Shown: piece after piece, positions 24,587 to 32,020 of the stretch
Position numbering within the stretch: position 1 is the stretch's first letter
Layout: every line of letters starts with the position of its first letter
Origin: Methylobacterium sp. J-077
Lineage (GTDB): Bacteria; Pseudomonadota; Alphaproteobacteria; Rhizobiales; Beijerinckiaceae
Reading direction: 5' to 3'
DNA: 43,040 nucleotides
Assembly (NCBI RefSeq): GCF_022829365.1
Contig: NZ_JAKSYJ010000105.1
Coordinates: 1 to 43,040, forward strand
Position numbers and translations under genes: made by a program
Notes under the pieces: generated by a model
Told to the model about the DNA's origin: nothing
What the model saw: only the letters and a program-made list of their open reading frames with translations
The model's database searches: none

Positions 24587-25905
24587 GCCGACCTCGCCAT
24601 CGGGATGGCGGCGGCGCCCGCGCGCACCGGGCCGGTGCGGGCCAGCTCGTCGACCGCCCCGAGGATGCCGGCCATGGCGTCCCGCGCCGCGAAGGCCTCT
24701 TGCAGTTCCATCGCTTTTTGCCGGAAGTCCGGCTCGTCGAGCACCCGCGTCACGGCACTGCGCAGCGCTTCGACGCTCGGCGTGTTGGTGGCGAGGTTGA
24801 GGCCGACGCCGGACCAGCCGATGCGGGCGTTCACCTCGGCCTTGTCCTCGGTCAGGCCGGCCGAGACGATCGGCACGCCGTTCGACAGCGCCTGCGAGAC
24901 GCTGCCGTAGCCGCCATTGGTGACGAGCACGCTGACGCGCGGCAGCAATTCGCGGAACGGCAGGAAACGCGCGACCCGCGTGTTGGCCGGGATCGGCCCT
25001 CTCAGCGCCTCGACCGGACGTCCGCCCGTGGTGGCGAGGACGAGGAGGTCGTCCCGGTCGGCCAGGGCGGCCATCGTCGGCTCGACCAGAGCACCGAAAT
25101 CGGCGTTGGCAAGCGTGCCCTGCGTGACCAGGACCACGGGCTTGCCGGCGGCATTCGCCTGTTCGAGCTCCGGCCACCAATCCGGCAGGGGCGCCGGCGG
25201 GGCGGGAGGCTCGAGCAGGCCGATGAAGCGGACGCCCGGGGGCAGCGCGCCGTAATCGTACTCGAAGCCCGGCACCGTGGGCTGGAGGAACAGGTCCGGC
25301 AGCACGACCACCGAATGCGGCAGGGACGCCGGCAAGGGCGCCGCGCCCAGCCGCGCGAGCTGCGCATCCGCATAGGCCCGCACCGGGTTGGCGAAAGCCG
25401 CATCCATGCCGGCCTTCAAGGCGGCGTAGCGGGCGAGCTCGGCCGGGTCGCGGGCCGGCGGCAGGCCGAGGCCGACCGGGGCGTGGTCGGGCCGCTCCAG
25501 AAACAGGAAGCTGATATTGGCAGTGACGATCGGCGGACGCGGCGCGCCGTCGAGGAGCAGGGGCAGCACGCCAAGGAACATGCTGCCGGCCACGATCACG
25601 TCCGGCGCATCCTCGGCGATCAGGGCCCGCAGGGCGGCGGCCTGAATCGGCATGGGATCGATGAAGCGCCGCTCGAACTCGCGACGGAAGCGCTCCGGGC
25701 CGGCGGGCAGCGTCGTCTCGAGGAACCCGGCAGAGTCGTTGTCCGCGTAGGGCGCGAAGCCCAGGCCCGCCGCCTCGACCTTCGCCTGGAACGCCGGGTC
25801 GGTGAGCACACGCACGGAATCGCCACGGGCGGCGGCGGCGCGGCCAATGGCGAGCAACGGGTTCACGTGGCCGGTGAGCGGCGTCGCGGCAATCAGGATC
25901 TTCAT
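24583..25905 (-). CDS. GT1-family (UGT/MGT-like) glycosyltransferase
   Basis: A 440-aa GT-B fold enzyme starting MKILIAATPLTGHVNPLL. The N-terminal GHVNP is the acceptor-side histidine motif of macrolide/UDP-glycosyltransferases, and the C-terminal donor-binding region is VLVTNGGYGSVSQALSNGVP. The canonical HGG of the donor site is NGG here, so the nucleotide-sugar contact may differ. Such enzymes attach a sugar to a lipophilic acceptor. A GAGGAGG ribosome-binding site stands a few bases upstream of the ATG at 25905. It is the first gene of the operon with ferredoxin, reductase and P450. Confidence 0.93.
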   Translation of the reverse strand: MKILIAATPLTGHVNPLLAIGRAAAARGDSVRVLTDPAFQAKVEAAGLGFAPYADNDSAGFLETTLPAGPERFRREFERRFIDPMPIQAAALRALIAEDAPDVIVAGSMFLGVLPLLLDGAPRPPIVTANISFLFLERPDHAPVGLGLPPARDPAELARYAALKAGMDAAFANPVRAYADAQLARLGAAPLPASLPHSVVVLPDLFLQPTVPGFEYDYGALPPGVRFIGLLEPPAPPAPLPDWWPELEQANAAGKPVVLVTQGTLANADFGALVEPTMAALADRDDLLVLATTGGRPVEALRGPIPANTRVARFLPFRELLPRVSVLVTNGGYGSVSQALSNGVPIVSAGLTEDKAEVNARIGWSGVGLNLATNTPSVEALRSAVTRVLDEPDFRQKAMELQEAFAARDAMAGILGAVDELARTGPVRAGAAAIPMARSA

Positions 25906-26299
25906 CACGGCCTCCTCGGATGATGCCGGCGCCTCGGTCCCGGTGTTCTGCAGGCAGATACATCGGATTCGGCTCGGCACACGCCTTTCAGAAGACAGAA
26001 TCGCCCATGGGCTTGCCGAGTTACTGGTATCGATCTGGATTTGTGCGGTATCACACAAATCCTGCGACACAAGGTCGGTGTGAAGACGGATCCGCCGATC
26101 CGACGCAGGGCACGATGGGCGCAATCCAAGTCGAAAGAGTAATCGCTTTAAATATGGATCAAATCAGTAGAAATGCGCGCTTGACCGATACCGATCTGAA
26201 TGGACATATCCGAGTATACTGATGGTACAAATATATTGGTTAACGGCGCGCACTATCGAGCCACACGTCCGTTCGTAAATCGGCGGGCCTCAGCAGATT
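25906..26299. promoter_or_regulatory. AT-rich divergent promoter region, P450 operon / exosortase operon
   Basis: About 400 bp between two divergent operons, with AT-rich DNA from about 26120 to 26280. No convincing gene is seen; short open frames on both strands lack normal codon use. It must contain both operon promoters. Confidence 0.5.
26037..26062. promoter_or_regulatory. inverted-repeat operator candidate
   Basis: Perfect 9-bp arms GGATTTGTG (26037-26045) and CACAAATCC (26054-26062) around an 8-bp spacer. It lies 132 bp upstream of the glycosyltransferase start and 238 bp upstream of the start of the exosortase operon. The geometry suits a homodimeric repressor; the regulator is unknown. 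Confidence 0.45.
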
Positions 26300-26314
26300 G
26301 TGGTGGAGGGACAG

Positions 26315-26911
26315 GTGAAGGAGCGCTTCTCGCGTGCCGCTGATTTGGCCTTCTTGTCCCGGGCCGGGTTTACCGTCTCCGCTCGCTCGGAAAAGATCGA
26401 CTTCAGGATTGATTGCAGCCGTCCGTCTTTCGGATTTCGCGTTGCCAATGCGGATCTGCAAGCATTTTCCTTCAGACTTCCCGATCTTGGGTCATCTGCG
26501 ATCTCGGATATCTATCCGATCGACGATAAGCCTGGGAACAAGGCGAGACATTCCGCGGGACCAGCAGTTTTTCCGGGTATTGGGTCGCGCCAAGTCGTCG
26601 ATTGCGGAGCATTTAATACTTCTTCTCCTCTCTGCAACATAGCCGGCAGCTCGGCACAGAACGGGTCGGGAGCAGGCGGGCCCACGGCAACCGGTCGGGG
26701 TGAGGCATCTCCGTCCAGGACCGGTGGAGCATATGCCGGCTTGTTCTCGGTTGATGGCGTTTCCGGTTCCGGCGGTGGCTCTGGAGGCGCACCCGCGCCC
26801 GAGATCAACGCGCTTCCGGGCCTCGCGCTCGCCGGAGGCACCGTGACCTACTTCCGTCGCGGGCGCCGCGAGCGGTCCGACCTGGCGTCCGCCTTGAGAG
26901 CGCCGGCGTGA
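26315..26911 (+). CDS. small protein with PEP-CTERM-like tail, candidate exosortase substrate
   Basis: From a GTG at 26315, preceded by GGAGGG, the product is 198 aa. The C-terminus has a three-part layout like exosortase signals: PEIN at about residues 162-165, a short hydrophobic stretch ending TVTYF (about 166-180) and the basic cluster RRGRRER (181-187), then a 10-11-residue tail. A Gly/Ser-rich linker precedes it. Odd points: no classical N-terminal signal peptide is visible, the hydrophobic segment is short, and the 5' half is AT-richer than its neighbours, so the gene could be degenerate or misread at the 5' end. Its stop overlaps the exosortase-like GTG (GTGA), indicating translational coupling. 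Confidence 0.5.
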   Translation: MKERFSRAADLAFLSRAGFTVSARSEKIDFRIDCSRPSFGFRVANADLQAFSFRLPDLGSSAISDIYPIDDKPGNKARHSAGPAVFPGIGSRQVVDCGAFNTSSPLCNIAGSSAQNGSGAGGPTATGRGEASPSRTGGAYAGLFSVDGVSGSGGGSGGAPAPEINALPGLALAGGTVTYFRRGRRERSDLASALRAPA

Positions 26912-27783
26912 CCGATCTCCTGACAGCGCGGGGCGCGACGGCTCGCATCCTCGGTTCGAATAAGGCCGTCCGCGCTACGCACTGGAGCCTGCTGGTCTTC
27001 TGCTGCGGCACCTCCCTCTCGGCAGCCCTGCAGCGCCTTCTGCTCGAGCCCGATCCGGGTCTTCAGCGCCTCGTCGAACTCAAATTCGGTGAGGTGTTCG
27101 CCGCCCTCGCCAGCGCGGCGATCCTGCTCACCGCCCGGCACGTCCGGCCGGCGCTGACGCGGACCGACCTCGCCATCCTGGTCGCCTGCGCGCTCCCCTG
27201 GTTCCTGCCCGAGCCCCACGCTGTATATGCCGGCCTGACCCTCGCCGCGGCGTGGCTTCTCGCCCGGCGCTCGCAGGACCGCCTGCTCGCCGATCTCGGG
27301 CAGATCTGGCTGGCTCTGTCGGTCTGCGAGCTGTGGAGCAAGCTCGTCTTCAAGCTGTTCTACCACGCCATCGAGCCGTTCGAGGTCGCCCTGATGGCCT
27401 GGGTCGGGCGCTTCGCGTTTCCCGGCCTGCATGCGACCGGCGTCCATCTCAGCGCCCGCCCGGACTGGTCGATCGTCATGCTGGAGGGCTGCTCGGCGTT
27501 CCACAACCTATCGCTGGCGGCCCTGATCTGGCTGTGCGTGCTCAAGATCGCCGGGCGTCCGGTGAGCGCGGGCGCATTCCGTGCCCTGGCGGTGAGCGCC
27601 GTCCTGGTGGTTGCGATCAACATCTGCCGGATCCTGGCCATGCTGCCCGCGGCGGAGGCGTACCGGTACTGGCACGACGGGGCCGGCTCGGTCACCGTGG
27701 CGCTGGTCTCCGTGGCGGCCTCGCTGCTGCCGATCGTGGTTCATGTCGAGAGGTCGCCGTGCCCGGTCGCGCAACCCGTTTGA
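26908..27783 (+). CDS. exosortase/archaeosortase-like membrane protein
   Basis: A 291-aa protein with about eight hydrophobic segments. The three exosortase catalytic residues are in the expected order: Cys195 in LEGCSAFHNLSLAALIW, Arg241 in AINICRILAML and His256 in YWHDGAGS. Exosortases are membrane transpeptidase-like enzymes that cut and attach proteins carrying PEP-CTERM-type tails. The protein is not fused to a CAAX-type protease (as XrtE is). It starts with GTG at 26908 overlapping the stop of the candidate substrate gene. The subfamily is not recognised. The assignment rests on motifs and gene coupling, and is confident only at the superfamily level. Confidence 0.8.
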   Translation: MTDLLTARGATARILGSNKAVRATHWSLLVFCCGTSLSAALQRLLLEPDPGLQRLVELKFGEVFAALASAAILLTARHVRPALTRTDLAILVACALPWFLPEPHAVYAGLTLAAAWLLARRSQDRLLADLGQIWLALSVCELWSKLVFKLFYHAIEPFEVALMAWVGRFAFPGLHATGVHLSARPDWSIVMLEGCSAFHNLSLAALIWLCVLKIAGRPVSAGAFRALAVSAVLVVAINICRILAMLPAAEAYRYWHDGAGSVTVALVSVAASLLPIVVHVERSPCPVAQPV

Positions 27784-28274
27784 GCGGAGCCGACCGCGCT
27801 TGCCTGGGCGCTTTGTGCGTGCTGCTCGCCCTGTCGGTGTCGATGCGGGTCCAGGCCTACGGGATTGGCGCGGCAGCCCCGGCGCCGGGCGCCGAAGCCG
27901 CTTCGGTCGATCTCGGCGCGGGCGTCGTCATGATCCGCGCCGAGGCCGTGCGCCGAGAGATCTGGACCGCCGCGTGCCTGCGCCCCGTGATCGCCGACTT
28001 CGTCGAGCCCTCGCCGCACGGCACAGACACATCCCTCGCGGCGCCGCGCGACCCGAACGACCGCGTCGTCTACGTCTACCGGGGCTGGACCCTCGAGGGG
28101 CCCCGCGCCGCGATGGCGCTGAGCGTCCTGCACTTCGCCCACCGGGCCAGCGCCGTCCTGCGAATGCGCGCGGCCTCGGCGCGGAGCGATTTGGCCGTGA
28201 AGCTGGTCGTGCCGGCGGGGTGCGATGCCTCGCCCGAGGCCGCCATGGCCGCGCTGCGGCGGATTCCGGGTTAG
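27759..28274 (+). CDS. membrane-anchored protein, possible exosortase accessory
   Basis: A 171-aa protein from GTG 27759, overlapping the exosortase-like gene by 25 bp. One N-terminal hydrophobic segment (about residues 11-30) would anchor it or act as a signal. The rest is extracytoplasmic, with RVVYVYRGWTLEGPRAAM near residue 105 and two or three cysteines. Position after an exosortase is typical of EpsI-like (DUF3485) accessory proteins, and the VYVYRGW strand is reminiscent of them, but the similarity is too weak for a family call. Confidence 0.6.
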   Translation: MPGRATRLSGADRACLGALCVLLALSVSMRVQAYGIGAAAPAPGAEAASVDLGAGVVMIRAEAVRREIWTAACLRPVIADFVEPSPHGTDTSLAAPRDPNDRVVYVYRGWTLEGPRAAMALSVLHFAHRASAVLRMRAASARSDLAVKLVVPAGCDASPEAAMAALRRIPG

Positions 28275-28318
28275 TTCGGCGGACTTGAGCGCCGGCCCCC
28301 ATTCTCTGCGATGGCGCC

Positions 28319-28951
28319 CTAATCCGCGACGATCACCCGGTTCGGCAACTCGTTCGGGTCGCGCGGGCCGGCTGGGAGGTGCTCCGTCAAGCAGGCGCCG
28401 ATGCGCTCCACCGCCTTGGTCAGGCCGCCCTCGATCTCGCCCCGCGCCAGTGCGTGGGTGAGCTCGGCCAGGATCCCGTCCCAGGATTGCGCCGGGATGC
28501 GCTGCAGCACGCCGAGATCCGTGACGATCTCGGCGTGGCGCTCGGCCAGCGACAGGTAGAGCAGCACGCCGGTGCGGGACCGGGTGCGGCTCAAGCCCCG
28601 GGACCAGAAGGCCCGCTGCCCCGCCTCGCGGGCCCGGGCGCTGCGCAGCCGGCGCGGCACCAGGGCGAGGCGCAGCCGCGCGTTCTGGCTCAGCCCCAGG
28701 ATCGCTGCGACCAGGGCCGCCTGCGCCAGCAGGATCGTGGCGGCACTCCAGCCGGTCAGCGCGATCAGCGGCCAGGGCAGGATCAGCGCGGCGATCAGGG
28801 CCGTGAGCAGCACTACGGAGCGGTAGGCGCCCGCGCGCCGTCCGACCATCACGACGATCTCGCCGGACGTGCCGGCTTCCGCCCGGGACACCGCGGCAGC
28901 CAGGCGCTCGCAGGCTGCCGAGGGGAGAATGTCGGCGATCCTACCAGTCAC
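28319..28951 (-). CDS. TPM domain membrane protein
   Basis: A 210-aa protein from GTG 28951, which overlaps the preceding TPM gene's stop by 11 bp. N-terminal ERLAAAVSRAEAGTSGEIVVMV resembles the first half of a TPM (Psb32/YgcG) domain. Two hydrophobic segments (about residues 50-95) are inserted before the second half, GVLLYLSLAERHAEIVTDLG. TPM domains with this insert are common in Gram-negatives downstream of a YgcG-like gene. The upstream open frame to 29107 is read through the glycine-rich end of that gene and is not part of it. Confidence 0.85.
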   Translation of the reverse strand: MTGRIADILPSAACERLAAAVSRAEAGTSGEIVVMVGRRAGAYRSVVLLTALIAALILPWPLIALTGWSAATILLAQAALVAAILGLSQNARLRLALVPRRLRSARAREAGQRAFWSRGLSRTRSRTGVLLYLSLAERHAEIVTDLGVLQRIPAQSWDGILAELTHALARGEIEGGLTKAVERIGACLTEHLPAGPRDPNELPNRVIVAD

Positions 28952-29750
28952 CCGAGGCCCCCCCGCCGCCGGACGAGCCGCCCCCGCCGGAAAAGCCACC
29001 GCCGGATGAGCCACCATCCGAGAAGCCGCCGCTCCATCCGCCCGAGCCGGGGCCGGGCAGGAACACGATGCCGCCCCCGCGCCCGGCCGAGCGACCCCCT
29101 GGGCCACCCCCTCGGTTCATGCGCCAGGCCACGAACAGCACGACCAAGAACAGGATGACGAAGAGGGCGACCTGCGTGGGATCGACCTCGTCGGCGCGGA
29201 CCTGCGGCTTGCGCTGCCAGTCCTGCGCATCCCCCGACAGGATCCCCAGCATCCCGTCGATCCCGGCATCGATCCCGCCGTAATAGTCGCCGGTCTTGAA
29301 CCGCGGCGTGATCGCGCTGGCGATGATCACCCGGGACAGGGCGTCGGTGAGCGCGCCTTCGAGGCCGTATCCGACCTCGATCCGCACCTTGCGCTCGCTC
29401 GGCGCCACCAGCAGCAGGGCACCGTTGTTGGTCTTGGCCTGGCCGAGCTTCCAGTCCCGGAACAGGCGGTTGGCGTAATCCTCGATCGTCGTGCCCTGGA
29501 GGTTGGGCACGGTCGCCACCACGACCTGATCCGAAGTCTTGTCCTCGTGCGCCTTCAGCTTGGCCTCCAGGGCCGCGCGCTGGTCCGCCGTGAGGATGCC
29601 GGCGCCGTCGACCACGCGACCGGTGAGCGGCGGGAAGGTCAGGTCGGCGGCGAGCGCCCCCATGGCGTAGACCGCAAGGCACGCGAACAGGACGATCAGC
29701 GCGAGGAAGAGCCGCACCAGCGTCCCGGTGCTGGAGCCCATGAGACGCAT
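28941..29750 (-). CDS. TPM domain protein, YgcG-like, with Gly/Ser-rich tail
   Basis: A 269-aa protein with an N-terminal signal peptide (hydrophobic core at about residues 11-34). A TPM domain (about 40-165) has LTGRVVDGAGIL, VVVATVPNLQG and RIEVGYGLEGALTD. One membrane helix follows near 195-212, then a long Gly/Ser-rich cytoplasmic tail ending GGGGASGDW. The layout is exactly that of YgcG/DUF477 proteins. Its ATG directly follows the lemA stop, so lemA, this gene and the next TPM gene form an operon. The role in the envelope is not established. Confidence 0.93.
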   Translation of the reverse strand: MRLMGSSTGTLVRLFLALIVLFACLAVYAMGALAADLTFPPLTGRVVDGAGILTADQRAALEAKLKAHEDKTSDQVVVATVPNLQGTTIEDYANRLFRDWKLGQAKTNNGALLLVAPSERKVRIEVGYGLEGALTDALSRVIIASAITPRFKTGDYYGGIDAGIDGMLGILSGDAQDWQRKPQVRADEVDPTQVALFVILFLVVLFVAWRMNRGGGPGGRSAGRGGGIVFLPGPGSGGWSGGFSDGGSSGGGFSGGGGSSGGGGASGDW

Positions 29751-30386
29751 CTAGAACTTCACGTTCGGCGGCCGGTCGGCATTCGGGGTCGCCGAGAACG
29801 TCTCCATCGGCTTGGCCTCGGGATACAGGATCGCGGCGATCCAGCGGCCCGGGATGGTGCGCAACTCGGTGTTGTAGGCCTGGACCGCGCCGATATAGTC
29901 GCGCCGCGCCACGGCGATGCGGTTCTCGGTGCCTTCGAGCTGCGATTGCAGCGCCAGGAAATTCTGGTTCGACTTCAGGTCGGGGTATTTTTCAACCGTG
30001 ACCAGCAGGCGCCCGAGGGCGCCGGAGAGCTGGTTCTGGGCGTCCTGGAATTCCTTGAACTTCTGCGGGTCGCTCACTGTCGAGGCGTCGACCTTCACGC
30101 TCGACGCCTTGGCCCGGGCCTCGGTGACGCCGATAAGCACGTCCTTCTCCTGCTGGGCGTAGCCTTTCACCGTCTCGACGAGGTTCGGGATCAGGTCGGC
30201 CCGGCGCTGGTACTGGTTCTGCACCTCGCTCCAGGACGACTTGGCCTGCTCCTCCAGGGTCGGCACGCGGTTGATCGACCCGCAGCCTGACAGCCCGGCG
30301 GCGACCAGGAGGATCGTGAGCGCACCGAGAAGGCGCGCCGCCGCGGATGTCGGGCGCAGGGCGCCGGCGTTCAGCATCGAGACCAT
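29751..30386 (-). CDS. LemA family lipoprotein
   Basis: A 211-aa protein with a lipoprotein-type signal (LSGCGS; the cysteine would be lipidated) and a long helical LemA domain: QNQYQRRADLIPNLVETVKG near residue 56, SVKVDASTVSDP, and ARRDYIGAVQAYNTELRTIPG near 165. It is the first gene of the lemA-TPM-TPM operon. It is paired with TPM proteins in many Gram-negatives and probably acts in the envelope. Confidence 0.95.
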   Translation of the reverse strand: MVSMLNAGALRPTSAAARLLGALTILLVAAGLSGCGSINRVPTLEEQAKSSWSEVQNQYQRRADLIPNLVETVKGYAQQEKDVLIGVTEARAKASSVKVDASTVSDPQKFKEFQDAQNQLSGALGRLLVTVEKYPDLKSNQNFLALQSQLEGTENRIAVARRDYIGAVQAYNTELRTIPGRWIAAILYPEAKPMETFSATPNADRPPNVKF

Positions 30387-30554
30387 TCAGGCTAACTCCC
30401 GTCCGGGCGAGGCCCGGTACACCGATCACAGGTTCGAGAGATAAGGGCTCGCATTGTCAAGGTAAGGGTCTCGCCGGATCCCGGCTTGAGGGTCCGGGCC
30501 GCGACCCGGTAAGGGCCTCGGCAACGGCCGGGATCGGCACGCGTTCGAGACTGC

Positions 30555-30992
30555 ATGAGCGAGACCGCACGGGGACCCGGGATGGATGCAGAACTCGCCG
30601 ACCACGTCAGGGCCGCCGCAGCGGCGGCCCGGCGCCACGCGCTGGCCTTCCGGGCGCCGGCCGACAAGGACGCGCTGCCCTGGTCAGTGATCGAGGCCTT
30701 CGACGCCCGCGTTCGCGGCCATGTCGAGCGCGACCGGCGGATCGAGGAGGAGCGCGACCGGGTGCTGATCGCCGCGGTGAACCTCGCCGAGACCCCAGCC
30801 GAGGAGGGCGAGGACGCAATCGCGGCGGCCCGCGCTCATCTCGTCGACGCGATCGACTTCCTCGAGCAGGCTGTGCTGCGCTTCGGCCTGGTCAACCGGC
30901 AGGGCGCGAAGCTCGGCCACGGCGTGTACGGCCAGCCGGTCGGTGCCCGGGACTGGCGCGGCCCCCAGGAGACCGCGAAGAAAGGATCCTGA
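30555..30992 (+). CDS. hypothetical protein, 145 aa, helical
   Basis: An alanine- and glutamate-rich soluble helical protein (ATG 30555, MSETARGPGMDAEL; an internal ATG at 30582 is possible) with likely coiled-coil stretches around ERDRRIEEERDRVLIA. No family is recognised and no signal peptide is seen. It lies 32 bp upstream of the LysR regulator gene on the same strand. Confidence 0.6.
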   Translation: MSETARGPGMDAELADHVRAAAAAARRHALAFRAPADKDALPWSVIEAFDARVRGHVERDRRIEEERDRVLIAAVNLAETPAEEGEDAIAAARAHLVDAIDFLEQAVLRFGLVNRQGAKLGHGVYGQPVGARDWRGPQETAKKGS

Positions 30993-31024
30993 GCATTCGC
31001 GAGACGCTCCCCACCGCGGCGACC

Positions 31025-31915
31025 GTGAGCCGCCTCGACCTCAAGACGCTGCGTCTGTTCGCGGCGATCTGCGAGGCCGGGACGCTCAACGGCGCGGCGC
31101 GGCGGGCGGCGATCGCCCCCTCGGCGGTGAGCAAGCGCCTGGCTGAGCTGGAGCACGCGCTGGGCTGCACCCTGCTCACCCGCGAGCCGCGGGGGATGCG
31201 CCTGACGCCGGCCGGCGAGACCCTGCTGCACCACACCCGCCGAATGCTGGCGAGCGCGGAGCAGATGGCGCTCGAACTCGCCGAGCACGCGCATGGCGTG
31301 CGCGGCTTCGTGCGGATGCTCGCCAACCTGTCGGCCATCGTGCAGTTCCTGCCCGAGGACCTCCAGGCCTTCCTGGCCGCGCAGGAGCGAATCCGCGTCG
31401 ACCTGGCCGAGCGGCCGAGCGGCGGCGTGGTGCTGGGCGTCGAGGAGGGCGCGGCCGATCTCGGGATCTGCGCCGGCGGCACCGATACCCGCTCGCTCGT
31501 CGCCTATCCGTATCGCGGCGACCGGCTGGTCCTGGTGATGCCGGCCGACCATCCGCTGAGCGGGCGTCCTGCGGTCGCCCTCGCCGAGACCCTCGATTAC
31601 GATCATGTCGGCCTGCACGTCGAGAGCTCGATCTACGCGGCCCTGCGGGACGAGGCCCGGCGCCTCGGGCGCCCGCTGCGCCTGCGGATCCATGTGCCGA
31701 GCTTCGACGGGATCTGCCGGATGGCCCAGGCCGGGATGGGCCTCGGGACGATCCCCGAGGGGGTCTACGCCCTGCTCGGGCCGCAGCTGCGGCTCGCCGC
31801 GGTGCCGCTGACCGACTCGTGGGCCACGCGGACGCTCACTCTTGTGGTCCGGTCCGGGACCCTGCCACCCGCCGCCGCCCTGCTCCTCGACCATCTACGC
31901 ACGGCCGGAAATTAG
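31025..31915 (+). CDS. LysR family transcriptional regulator
   Basis: A 296-aa regulator from GTG 31025 (VSRLDLKTLRLF). The N-terminal winged HTH shows AICEAGTLNGAARRAAIAPS and SKRLAELEHALGCTLLTR. The effector-binding domain follows (about residues 90-290). The frame is open farther upstream, but the HTH begins at once from this start. It is encoded directly upstream of, and on the same strand as, the CoA-transferase/lyase genes, which suggests it regulates them; a 15-bp palindrome lies between. Confidence 0.93.
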   Translation: MSRLDLKTLRLFAAICEAGTLNGAARRAAIAPSAVSKRLAELEHALGCTLLTREPRGMRLTPAGETLLHHTRRMLASAEQMALELAEHAHGVRGFVRMLANLSAIVQFLPEDLQAFLAAQERIRVDLAERPSGGVVLGVEEGAADLGICAGGTDTRSLVAYPYRGDRLVLVMPADHPLSGRPAVALAETLDYDHVGLHVESSIYAALRDEARRLGRPLRLRIHVPSFDGICRMAQAGMGLGTIPEGVYALLGPQLRLAAVPLTDSWATRTLTLVVRSGTLPPAAALLLDHLRTAGN

Positions 31916-31930
31916 AGGGCACTTGCGTTC

Positions 31931-31945
31931 GCGTTCGGAGAACGC
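31931..31945. promoter_or_regulatory. palindrome, LysR-box candidate
   Basis: GCGTTC-GGA-GAACGC, a perfect 6-bp inverted repeat with a 3-bp spacer, in the 105-bp gap between the LysR gene and the CoA-transferase gene. It contains a T-N11-A-compatible core. It is the only clear palindrome in the gap. Confidence 0.45.
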
Positions 31946-32020
31946 ACGCTGGCGCATGACGTTTGGACATCCCCCAACCGCCGGTCCTATCCTGCAGGCA
32001 AAGACAGGGAGAGAACGACG

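Noticed and set aside
25920..26222. Plus-strand open frame in the gap before the exosortase operon
   Set aside because: No family motif, weak start context, and it crosses the inverted-repeat operator candidate. Promoter DNA is a better reading.
26300..26911. A classical signal-peptide-bearing PEP-CTERM protein
   Set aside because: No hydrophobic signal-peptide core was found in any of the three forward frames near the start. I therefore keep only a candidate-substrate call based on the C-terminus.
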